Assembly: GCF_011492945.1 (NCBI RefSeq)
Contig: NZ_CP045119.1
Location: 3,410,001-3,474,000 of the forward strand
Source of the DNA: Rubrobacter tropicus
Lineage (GTDB): Bacteria; Actinomycetota; Rubrobacteria; Rubrobacterales; Rubrobacteraceae
Reading direction: 5' to 3'
DNA length: 64,000 bases
Shown here: piece after piece, positions 57,323-64,000 of the stretch
How positions within the stretch are numbered: the first letter of the stretch is position 1
Layout of the letters: every line of letters starts with the position of its first letter
Program-made: the position numbers and the translations under genes
Notes under the pieces: generated by a model
Told to the model about the DNA's origin: nothing
What the model saw: only the letters and a program-made list of their open reading frames with translations
Database searches by the model: none

Positions 57323-58476
57323 CAGGACCTCACGATCTCCACGAGCGGACGAACCGCGACCGCAGGGTCCAGTAGCTCAACGGCAAGCCTCCTGGCGTTC
57401 GCCCGCTTCTCCCGCACCGCTCCGGGGTCGTCGAGGATGCCCCGGATGGTCGCCTCCACGGCCTCAGAATCTTCCGGGTCGACGAGCCAGCCGGCGTCGT
57501 AGGCGGAGATCATGGGCGAAACTTCCGTGAAGGGCGGGTGTATGACGGGAACCCCGGCCGCCAGAGAAACCACCGAACGCGTTACCATCGCGTACTCCCG
57601 CTCCAGGTTGTGCTTGAAGAGGTCTATGGAGACGTCGACGGTCGAGAGAAAGTCCCGAAACGCGGAAAAGCTCATCGTCGGGTGCGTGGTTACGGAAGGG
57701 TGAGCCGCGAGCCTATCGAGGTCGCCGGTCGACTCGTGGGTGCGCCCCACGCCCCCGCCCCAGTGCCAGGGCGTGAGCAGGTCGAGGCTCATCTCCGGCC
57801 GGTCGAGCTGCCGCTCCAACCCGGACACCCACCCGCCGAGCCTGCTCCACTGCTGCAGGTAGCCGGCCACCGCGAACTTTACGTTCCCGTTCGCGGGGCG
57901 CTCCGTCTCGGTGAACGAGGGCGGGACACACATGTTGACGACCTCGACGGGGAGCTGGCGGACGTCGCGGTCGGCCTGGAGCATCCAGCCGAGAAAGTAG
58001 GGGACCTTCTTTTTGCCGTTCACTATGAAGGCGTCGGCGAGCTCTATGGCCCGGATCTTGCGCCGCCTGAGCCGCGCGAGCTCGTCTTTGGGATACCCCT
58101 CGCCGTGCTGGTACAGGGCTTCCAGCATCTTGGGCGCGAAGAAGTCGAGCACGTAGTGGACGCCTTCCATGGGCCGCAGGTGCTCGACCTGGTTGCTGTT
58201 TATGATGACGGCGGTGATCGGCCTGTTCGCCTCCAGGTAGCGCGAGAGCCAGCGCGCCCCCAGGACCTCGACGCCCGGTACCGACGGGTGGGGGACGCTC
58301 CTCCCGAAGCGCCACCACTGGCGGTCCGTGAAGCCGCGCGTCACGAGGGTCTTGGTCTTGATGCCGTTGGCCCGCAGGCCCTCGGCCAGCCCGAAAGCCC
58401 GAAGGCCTGGCGCCGCCACGGGCATCCCGAGCCCCGGGACGACGTCGTTGGAGATCACGACGGCCCTGTCTACCAC
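57319..58476 (-). CDS. Glycosyltransferase, GT-B fold
   Basis: A 385-residue putative glycosyltransferase. N terminus AVVISNDVVPGLGMPVAAPGLRAFGLAEGLRANG is typical of family 4 relatives; the C-terminal part REYAMVTRSVVSLAAGVPVIHPPFTEVSPMISAYDAGWLVDPED resembles a donor-binding site. Coupled at both ends (seven-base overlap with the methyltransferase gene, four with the next). Donor sugar unknown. Confidence 0.83.
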   Translation of the reverse strand: MVDRAVVISNDVVPGLGMPVAAPGLRAFGLAEGLRANGIKTKTLVTRGFTDRQWWRFGRSVPHPSVPGVEVLGARWLSRYLEANRPITAVIINSNQVEHLRPMEGVHYVLDFFAPKMLEALYQHGEGYPKDELARLRRRKIRAIELADAFIVNGKKKVPYFLGWMLQADRDVRQLPVEVVNMCVPPSFTETERPANGNVKFAVAGYLQQWSRLGGWVSGLERQLDRPEMSLDLLTPWHWGGGVGRTHESTGDLDRLAAHPSVTTHPTMSFSAFRDFLSTVDVSIDLFKHNLEREYAMVTRSVVSLAAGVPVIHPPFTEVSPMISAYDAGWLVDPEDSEAVEATIRGILDDPGAVREKRANARRLAVELLDPAVAVRPLVEIVRSW

Positions 58477-59498
58477 CGCCCCGGCACCCCAAGCCTGGAG
58501 AGCGCCAGCACCCCGCCCCTGACCGTGTCCTCACCCGGATACCGCAAGGACTCGACGTGCTCGAGCACGACCTGCCCCGCCGTCGCCCCCATCAGGAGGT
58601 CCACGAAGGCGTTCACCGAAACGACGTACGGCGCGGACCCGTCGCCGCCGACGAAGTCCTCCAAAAACAGGAGCCGCCCGCCGGGGCGGGTCACGCGCCA
58701 CATCTCGGAGGTCAGGGCCCGCTTCTCTTCAGCAGGATAATCCCCGAGGGTATCCACGCAGAACGTAAGGTCGAAGCCCTCGTCGGGGTGCGGAATGGAG
58801 AGTTCCGGCCCGAGCTTCCGGAAGCCGCCCTCCGGGAAGTTTTGGGCGGCCCGGGCCAGGGCCCGTTCGTCCTCGTCGACGCCGGAGAAACGGGTGGTCG
58901 CGGGGTCGAAGCCTGTGGCCCAGCGGCCGTCCCCGACGCCGACCTGCAGGACGTCCATGGGCACCTCGCCGGCTTCGAGGCCGCGCGCGGCGGCGAACCG
59001 GGGCAGGAGCGCCGACTCCCTGGTCCGGTGGGCGGCCTTCTCCCACCTCTCGCCGCCCGCCATCCCGGCCAAGACATCGGAGATCAGGCCCCCCGGGTCC
59101 TCCCCGGCGGCGACGCGCTGTCCTTCGGCCCAACCGTACCGGCGGCGCAGGGCCTGCCAGGTGTCCGTGTCGGGCGTCGCGATCCCGTCGAAGAAGCCGA
59201 GGCCGCCAAAGACCGTCTCGCCGAAGACGGCAGAGAGGAACTTCGCGTCGCGGCCTGCGGGTAGGGCGAGGACGAGCGGGACGTCTCGCGCCTCCCCGAC
59301 GAGGGCCTCGAAGGGGAAAGAGAGAAGGTCCCAGACGATTACGACGGAGGCCCCGTCTGCGGCGTCGGCCAGGGGCCCGGGGAGGACGGCCCAGTCGTCC
59401 AGGAGCAGGCAATCATCCGGGAGCGCCTTTCGCGGGACGCCGTCCGCGAAGCGGCCGGCATAGAAGACCGGGTGGCTGGTGGAGGTCTTCGCGTCCAC
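58470..59498 (-). CDS. SAM-dependent methyltransferase with an N-terminal extension
   Basis: A 342-residue protein. Residues 160-310 form a class I methyltransferase (MDVLQVGVGDGRWATGFDPATTRFSGVDEDERALA, DLTFCVDTLGDYP, LTSEMWRVTRPGGRLLFLEDFVG). The first 150 residues form a separate alpha/beta part (LLLDDWAVLPGPLADAADGASVVIVWDLLSFPFE) not recognised. Probably methylates a sugar or glycan end, which can cap chains. Six bases separate it from the repeat protein upstream. Confidence 0.83.
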   Translation of the reverse strand: MDAKTSTSHPVFYAGRFADGVPRKALPDDCLLLDDWAVLPGPLADAADGASVVIVWDLLSFPFEALVGEARDVPLVLALPAGRDAKFLSAVFGETVFGGLGFFDGIATPDTDTWQALRRRYGWAEGQRVAAGEDPGGLISDVLAGMAGGERWEKAAHRTRESALLPRFAAARGLEAGEVPMDVLQVGVGDGRWATGFDPATTRFSGVDEDERALARAAQNFPEGGFRKLGPELSIPHPDEGFDLTFCVDTLGDYPAEEKRALTSEMWRVTRPGGRLLFLEDFVGGDGSAPYVVSVNAFVDLLMGATAGQVVLEHVESLRYPGEDTVRGGVLALSRLGVPGRW

Positions 59499-59504
59499 GG
59501 GCGG

Positions 59505-59933
59505 TTAGAGGTACCGCTGTTCCAGGGTGCGGAACTCCCTCTTGAGGCGGAAGGCCCGGCCGAGCGGCGGCCGGCCCATGCGCTTGAGGAGCAGGACGAG
59601 GTCGCGCTCGGCCCCTTCGAGGTACTCAAGCCGCCTCGGGGAGCCGGGGTCCTGGGGGGTCGGCGTGAGGAGGTAGCGCTCCTCGAGCGTCTTGAAGTTG
59701 GCGTTGAGCCTGAAGACCCGACCGGCCCGGCTTCCGGACATGCGTCTCAGGAGCAGGACGAGGTCGCGCTCGGCCTCCTCCAGGCGGGAGAGCCGCTGCA
59801 GGGAGGTCGAGGAGCCCTGGCCGCCGGAGAGGCCGAGGTGGGCGCGCAGGAAGCGCACCTCGAACTCGAGGAGCTCGTTCTCCATGCGCAGCCTGTCTAT
59901 ATCGGTCGGCGTGTAGAAGTCGTTCTCAGGCAA
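59505..59933 (-). CDS. Small protein with an internal 40-residue duplication
   Basis: A 142-residue protein of unknown function. A helical N terminus (DIDRLRMENELLEFEVRFLRAHLGL) precedes two copies of one module: AERDLVLLLRRM...GRVFRLNANFKTLEERYL (about 54-88) and AERDLVLLLKRM...GRAFRLKREFRTLEQRYL (about 108-142). Not in any family I recognise. It overlaps the upstream sulfotransferase by eight bases and shares the glycan operon, so it may scaffold or set chain length. Confidence 0.78.
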   Translation of the reverse strand: MPENDFYTPTDIDRLRMENELLEFEVRFLRAHLGLSGGQGSSTSLQRLSRLEEAERDLVLLLRRMSGSRAGRVFRLNANFKTLEERYLLTPTPQDPGSPRRLEYLEGAERDLVLLLKRMGRPPLGRAFRLKREFRTLEQRYL

Positions 59934-60732
59934 ACGCCGGCTCCTTCTGCGGGACGTTACCGGCGTCTCTGGCGCCGAGGTCTTCCAGGGCGTTCCAGGT
60001 CTCGTCGACGCGCGGGATCAGGCGCCGGTCCGAGACGGGCTGCCGCCTCGTCCGCCGGGAAGAGACGCTCGGGTCGTAGACTTCGGCCGTCGGGACGTCC
60101 GCGAGGCCGAGGTCCCACCGCTCGTTCACGGCCCGGACCAGCGGGAAGCCCTCGCGTATCGCGTCGAGGGAGACCGTCAGGGTGTCGTCCGGGTGGGCGC
60201 GGGCGAAGGTTACGAGGGCCTCGTTGTGGGCGAGCCACATGCGAAGCGCCAGGTCGGGCTCCTCGAAGAAGCGGCGGTGGACGTAGCGGTTGCCCCGGTT
60301 CAGGAAGAGATCAGAGGAGTGACGCCTGCCGAGCGAGTAGGTGCATTCGGAGAAGTGCCGGTAGACGAGAAGTACCTTCATATCCGGCACCACGTACTTC
60401 CACGGCATCATGAACATGCACATCCTGGGGTCCTTGAGGCCCCAGAGGGCGTGTTCGGCGTCGCGCCGCTCCACCATCCGGCGCATCGTGGCCCAGCGCT
60501 CCTCCCCGACCACGGGCAGGAGCGGGCGGTCCACGAGCCACGTGAGGCCGTTGTCCGCGAGGATCTCTTGGTGGAGCTCGACCGCCTCGCGGTCCTCGAA
60601 GTGGCCGTAGGGGTTGGACGGGAGCGCCTCCAGCAGTTCGTAGCCCAGGAAGAGGCCCGCGCGGTGCAGGATCTGGGCCGTCGCCGAAGTGCCGCTGCGG
60701 TGGAAGCCGGCGATCACGAGCCGCTCAGCCAC
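59926..60732 (-). CDS. Sulfotransferase-family protein
   Basis: A 268-residue P-loop sulfotransferase-like protein: LVIAGFHRSGTSATAQILHRAG at residues 5-26, LPSNPYGHFEDREAVELHQEIL, WGLKDPRMCMFMMPW and second motif LLVYRHFSECTYSLGRR. This branch is common in polysaccharide clusters and resembles the protein at 62,657. ATG at 60732. It likely modifies the same glycan as the tandem paralogues. Confidence 0.83.
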   Translation of the reverse strand: MAERLVIAGFHRSGTSATAQILHRAGLFLGYELLEALPSNPYGHFEDREAVELHQEILADNGLTWLVDRPLLPVVGEERWATMRRMVERRDAEHALWGLKDPRMCMFMMPWKYVVPDMKVLLVYRHFSECTYSLGRRHSSDLFLNRGNRYVHRRFFEEPDLALRMWLAHNEALVTFARAHPDDTLTVSLDAIREGFPLVRAVNERWDLGLADVPTAEVYDPSVSSRRTRRQPVSDRRLIPRVDETWNALEDLGARDAGNVPQKEPAFA

Positions 60733-60827
60733 GGTTGGTCTCTCTGTGCCTCGTCTCCATCGCCCGCCATATTAGCACCACGACACGCCGTTTCCCGCCA
60801 ACCACGGGGCCACCGGAGTTCGGGCCT

Positions 60828-62432
60828 CTACCGCCGGCCGGCGTCCGGCTTTTCCTGGCCGTCGGCCTCGGCGGGGGCGTCGAGTTGCTTGCGGAGCCTG
60901 CCGCTCACCTCGACGAGGTGCTCCTCCACGCCCGGTCCGCGGGACCTTCCGAGGAGGCGTTGCGGGGCCTCGAAGACGATGCTGCCGAGCCGCCACCTCT
61001 TGGAGTTGAGCAGGATCCGAACCCCCTCGACCATCTCGCGGGACCAGCGGGCCAGCGCGTCTTTCTCCCTGGTAACGACCCTGCTCTGGCGGCGAAGCTT
61101 CAGGTTCTCCTCGCGGAGCTCCGCGACCTGGTCCTCGGCTCTCTGGAGAAGCGGCGAGTACTCCTCCTGGCGCAGGCGCTCCGTGTAGCGCTTCTGGAGC
61201 AGCGTGTATTTGTCCAGGAGAATCTTGTAGCGGTCCTCGGCCGAGGCGGGCTCGGGCGCCCCGCCCTCCTTCCCGCTGCCCGGCACCGGCACCCTGGCGC
61301 CCGCTGCCACGAGCGCCCGGCGGTTCGCCTCGAGGTAGGCGCGGCCGTGGCGGAAGTCGGGTTCGAGGTAGGCGCCCTCGGCCCACTCGTTCCAGGCGTT
61401 GACGAAGACCAGCTGCTCTTCCGGGGGGTTGGCGGCGTTCTTCTCGACGACGGCCCGGAGCCACCGCTCGTAGAGCTCCGGCGTCGAGTCGTGGACGATG
61501 CGCGCGCCGGTGGACTTGAACCTGGCGGTGTTGTCCCACTGGGGGACCACGCACGGGTAGCGTTTGAAGGGCGGGGCCGGGCGGGCGAGGTGCTTCTCTA
61601 TGAGCTCCTCGTAATTGTAGATCCTGTTGTCCTGAAACCTCTCGGCCCGCCCTTCGACGGGCTCGACGCCTATGTTCTCGAGCCCGTGCGGCCAAAACTC
61701 GACGGCGGCGTCGCAGCCGAAGGTCGCCGGGTCCTCGAAATCGCTGAACGACTCGACCTTGCAGATGTAGGGCTCGGCCACCCCCGCCTTGCTCGCCTCC
61801 TCCCGCCACAACTCGAAGGTCCGCTTCGGGTCGGGCAGGCCGCGGACGCGGTAGATCAGGAACAGGGGACGGCCGTTTACCTTTATGTACCGCTCATCCT
61901 TGAAAGCCTCGAGAAGCCAGCGGATGTGCTCCCTGTCGTCCTCCTCGCTGTAGTCCTGGGGCACTATGCGCCCCCTCTCCGAGGAGTCGCGCTTCCAGGT
62001 CCAGGTGTGGTTGGCCCAGCAGATGCAGAAGGGGAAATCCGGCTGGCCCGTCTTCAAGACCTCCTCGAACGGGCGCTCCAGAAGCTCCCTGCCCTCGAAC
62101 CAGTAGTGGTAGTACACGAAGCCCCCGATGCCGTGCTCGCGGGCGAGGTCGGCCTGGGCCTGGCGCACCTCGGGCAGCCTCAGGTCGTAGAAGCCGAGGT
62201 CGGCCGGGAGGCGGGGCTGGTAGTGGCCCGGGAAGCGGGGCGTGGCCCTGGCGACCGTGGACCACTCCGTAAACCCCTCGCCCCAGGAAGCGTTGTTCTC
62301 CGGGATGGGGTGGAACTGGGGCAGGTAGAAGGCGAGCAGCCGCGGCGAGGGCCCGTCTCCGGCGCCGTCCTCCGACGACCGCTCCGGCGAGGCCAGGCTG
62401 CCGCCGTTCGGGGACCGCTCCGACGAGACCAT
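60828..62432 (-). CDS. WbsX-like (GH99-like) protein with C-terminal coiled coil
   Basis: A 534-residue protein. The WbsX domain (about 30-360) has LLAFYLPQFHPIPENNASWGEGFTEW, HGIGGFVYYHYWFEGRELLERPF, FPFCICWANHTWTWKRD and LVFVNAWNEWAEGAYLEPD. A coiled coil follows (KYTLLQKRYTERLRQEEY ... LREENLKLRR). WbsX proteins occur in O-antigen and surface-glycan clusters with unproven activity. ATG at 62432 follows AGAGGAG at six bases; upstream ATGs lack it. A TGCTAGAAT extended -10 at 62516-62524 fits its promoter. Confidence 0.85.
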   Translation of the reverse strand: MVSSERSPNGGSLASPERSSEDGAGDGPSPRLLAFYLPQFHPIPENNASWGEGFTEWSTVARATPRFPGHYQPRLPADLGFYDLRLPEVRQAQADLAREHGIGGFVYYHYWFEGRELLERPFEEVLKTGQPDFPFCICWANHTWTWKRDSSERGRIVPQDYSEEDDREHIRWLLEAFKDERYIKVNGRPLFLIYRVRGLPDPKRTFELWREEASKAGVAEPYICKVESFSDFEDPATFGCDAAVEFWPHGLENIGVEPVEGRAERFQDNRIYNYEELIEKHLARPAPPFKRYPCVVPQWDNTARFKSTGARIVHDSTPELYERWLRAVVEKNAANPPEEQLVFVNAWNEWAEGAYLEPDFRHGRAYLEANRRALVAAGARVPVPGSGKEGGAPEPASAEDRYKILLDKYTLLQKRYTERLRQEEYSPLLQRAEDQVAELREENLKLRRQSRVVTREKDALARWSREMVEGVRILLNSKRWRLGSIVFEAPQRLLGRSRGPGVEEHLVEVSGRLRKQLDAPAEADGQEKPDAGRR

Positions 62433-62515
62433 GTTCCGCTCCTCTCTGCTTGTTGCCGCCATCGTTTCGTCAGGTTTCAGGGTGGCTCCGGTCAGGAAGC
62501 CCGTTCGGGCACGAC

Positions 62516-62524
62516 ATTCTAGCA
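62516..62524 (-). promoter_or_regulatory. Extended -10 promoter for the WbsX-like gene
   Basis: TGCTAGAAT on the minus strand, about 84 bases before the ATG. The TGn extension compensates for a poor -35. Confidence 0.5.
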
Positions 62525-62576
62525 AGAGCGGGCGCAAGTCTCAGCGGGAGCGCGGGGTTTCGGCCCCGAACGTTAC

Positions 62577-62585
62577 TGCTATAAT
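62577..62585 (+). promoter_or_regulatory. Extended -10 promoter for the rightward sulfotransferase
   Basis: TGCTATAAT, a full-consensus extended -10, 43 bases before the leader ORF and 72 before the sulfotransferase start. No good -35 is present. Confidence 0.6.
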
Positions 62586-62627
62586 TTCTCGCCGGTTGAT
62601 CCTGGATTGATACGAAAGGCTTCGGCC

Positions 62628-62660
62628 ATGTTTCACGGACAAAGATCAGACCTCCGGTGA
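62628..62660 (+). CDS. Possible ten-residue leader peptide
   Basis: ATG with AAAGG eight bases upstream encodes MFHGQRSDLR and stops with a TGA that overlaps the GTG of the sulfotransferase (GTGA). The sulfotransferase itself has no ribosome site, so its translation may depend on ribosomes ending here. Composition gives no attenuation signal. Confidence 0.4.
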   Translation: MFHGQRSDLR

Positions 62661-63493
62661 ACGGGAAGGGTCGAGACATACCCGTCTGCATCACCGGCAT
62701 GCACCGGTCGGGCACGTCGTCCGCGGCCCAGCTCCTGTACCGCTGCGGCGTGTACCTCGGGGACGAGAGCGAGCTCTTCGCCGCGGGGCCGGCCAACCCG
62801 GACGGCTACTGGGAGAACAGCCGGTTCGTCTCGATCAACAACCGCGTCTTCGAGGCCCACAGGGGCGGCTGGGACCTCCCCCCCCACCTCGAAGAGGGTT
62901 GGCAGGACTCCGAGAAGATGGCGCCCATAAAGGCGGAGGCCAAGGAGCTCGTCAGGCGGTTCGAGGGCAGCGGGGTCTGGGGCTGGAAAGACCCGCGCAG
63001 CAGCCTTACGATGCCGCTCTGGCTGGATCTGCTCCCGGAAATGAAGGTCGTCATTTCCCTTAGAAACCCTCTGGAGGTCGCCCTCTCGCTCCGCAAGCGG
63101 GGCAATTCCTCGCTCGCCTTCGGTCTGAAATTGTGGACGGAATACAGCCAGCGGCTGCTCGCCGCGTTGCCGGCCGACCGATACATAGTCACCCATTACG
63201 GGGCGTACTTCTACCGGCCGCAGGACGAGTTGCGGCGCGTCCTCGACTTTCTGGGCGTTCATGCCTCGGGCCAACTCATCGCCCACGCCCGCTCGACCTC
63301 CCTCAAGGGGCTGCGCCACCACAGCGTCGCGACCGACGAGCTGCGGGATCTCGAAGTCGCCCCGCCGGAGATGTACGACCTTTACGTGCGGATGTGCCGC
63401 GAGGCCGACTTCGACCCCGACAACCCGGCCCCCGTTACCGGGAGCGTCCTCTCCGGGGAACTCTCGGAGAAGAAAGGGAGCCCGTCCGCGTAA
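62657..63493 (+). CDS. Sulfotransferase-family protein
   Basis: A 278-residue sulfotransferase-like protein: IPVCITGMHRSGTSSAAQLLYRCG at residues 8-31, GPANPDGYWENSRFV, WGWKDPRSSLTMPLWLDLLP and second motif VISLRNPLEVALSLRKRG. It shares the GxHRSGTS branch with the gene at 59,926. GTG start overlapping a short leader ORF. Divergent from the WbsX-like gene. Confidence 0.85.
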   Translation: MNGKGRDIPVCITGMHRSGTSSAAQLLYRCGVYLGDESELFAAGPANPDGYWENSRFVSINNRVFEAHRGGWDLPPHLEEGWQDSEKMAPIKAEAKELVRRFEGSGVWGWKDPRSSLTMPLWLDLLPEMKVVISLRNPLEVALSLRKRGNSSLAFGLKLWTEYSQRLLAALPADRYIVTHYGAYFYRPQDELRRVLDFLGVHASGQLIAHARSTSLKGLRHHSVATDELRDLEVAPPEMYDLYVRMCREADFDPDNPAPVTGSVLSGELSEKKGSPSA

Positions 63494-63534
63494 GCCGTCC
63501 GAGGCCGGGACGTAGTCCATCCCCGAGCTCCGGC

Positions 63535-63795
63535 TCAGTCAGCCGAAGTTTCGCCCCCGTCTTCTCCACGGGTTCGGCCGGGTTGCGCGTCGCCCCTCTG
63601 TAGTTGAGCGACCCGCTTCTCCAGGCGCTTCCGGGCGGCGAGCAACTGGTCGTTGCGCCTCTGTAGCTGGTCGTTGCGCTTTTTCAGCCAGGCGAGGTCC
63701 CGTCTGGACTGCTCCCGCAGCTCTTCCAGCTCACTTCGGGGATGCAAGCCGAACGCTTTCAACGCCCGCGCGATGCGGATCTTGATCGCTGACAT
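63535..63795 (-). CDS. Small coiled-coil protein
   Basis: An 86-residue protein: a basic helix (IKIRIARALKAFGLHPRSELEEL) followed by a coiled coil with near-repeats KKRNDQLQRRNDQLLAARKRLEKRVAQLQ and a polar tail. ATG at 63795 is six bases after GGAGG; the ATG at 63801 touches it. Function unknown. Its C-terminal coil resembles that of the WbsX-like protein in style, so it may be a partner of the glycan machinery. Confidence 0.65.
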   Translation of the reverse strand: MSAIKIRIARALKAFGLHPRSELEELREQSRRDLAWLKKRNDQLQRRNDQLLAARKRLEKRVAQLQRGDAQPGRTRGEDGGETSAD

Positions 63796-64000
63796 ACCCA
63801 TCCTCCGCAACGTAGATCGGCCACCGCCCCAGCGCACGACGCCGTGGTCTCTCCGCCAGAGAAAATTCAGGATAAGAAAGTCGTCACATCGTGTCAAACC
63901 AACGGAGGAGTGGTGGGATCGCACGGACCCCCGATATTTGACCCGGCAGATCCCGCTCCCTAGACTCCCACCGCACGCGTTCGCGTCCGGGCAACCATCG
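63796..64000. other. Window end, no gene seen
   Basis: A 43-codon in-frame extension of the coiled-coil ORF crosses this part without a ribosome site. Otherwise no coding region, RNA gene or clear promoter is visible. Confidence 0.4.

Noticed and set aside
60735-62522. Plus-strand ORF of 595 codons opposite the WbsX-like gene
   Set aside because: It mirrors the real gene in the complementary frame; no motif, and biased to Leu/Ala/Gly/Arg.
1-64000. tRNA, rRNA or known riboswitch
   Set aside because: Scanned the gaps by eye for clover-leaf arms, GTTCGA-type loops and common riboswitch cores; none convincing. A covariance-model search would be needed to exclude them.

Overview
The window is GC-rich throughout, with many TTG and GTG starts, Tat-type lipoprotein binding proteins, an LPXTG wall-anchored protein and a MurT/GatD pair. 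This points to an actinobacterium, most like Rubrobacter. That assignment is inferred from gene content; no rRNA or tRNA is visible to confirm it.

Bases 1-21,200 are a carbohydrate-use region. Two CUT1 ABC importers (binding protein plus two permeases, no ATPase) and the front half of an RbsA-type ATPase sit with a GH172 (DUF2961) enzyme, a fucose/arabinose-type isomerase, an FGGY kinase, a GH29 alpha-L-fucosidase, a GH151-like fucosidase, L-fuconate dehydratase, an aldo/keto reductase, an SGNH hydrolase, and LacI and FadR-type regulators. Both a phosphorylating and an oxidative route for L-fucose (or its stereochemical twin D-arabinose) are suggested. The lacI gene has a good promoter with two tandem operators just downstream of it.

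Bases 21,200-33,750 hold two small surface or secreted proteins and a second catabolic block. The leftward block runs cupin, cyclase, zinc alcohol dehydrogenase, SDR, sugar-acid dehydratase, otnK-like kinase and ltnD-like dehydrogenase; it is flanked by SDRs, a methyltransferase and an acetyltransferase. Bases 33,700-45,500 are housekeeping-like: gatD, murT, HtrA-type protease, Na/Ca-type antiporter, larB, thpR, a diacylglycerol-kinase-family protein, a FabD-like acyltransferase, an SLBB/RnfC-like protein and several small unknowns.

Bases 45,700-63,800 are a surface-polysaccharide region: a CapD/WbpM-type epimerase, a WecA/MraY-type priming transferase, two glycosyltransferases, a WbsX-like protein, a methyltransferase and six sulfotransferase-family genes, three of them tandem paralogues. 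This suggests a sulfated surface glycan. A VapBC-type module and an RTX-like secreted protein are embedded.

The most striking unexplained signal is a family of nested inverted repeats between 23.8 and 52.4 kb. Their arms are built from a seven-base unit ending TCAGC. They fill every convergent gene gap longer than 100 bases in the window, and their ends often contain the stop codons of the flanking genes. A second is a bipartite box shared by the two RTX-like genes 31 kb apart.
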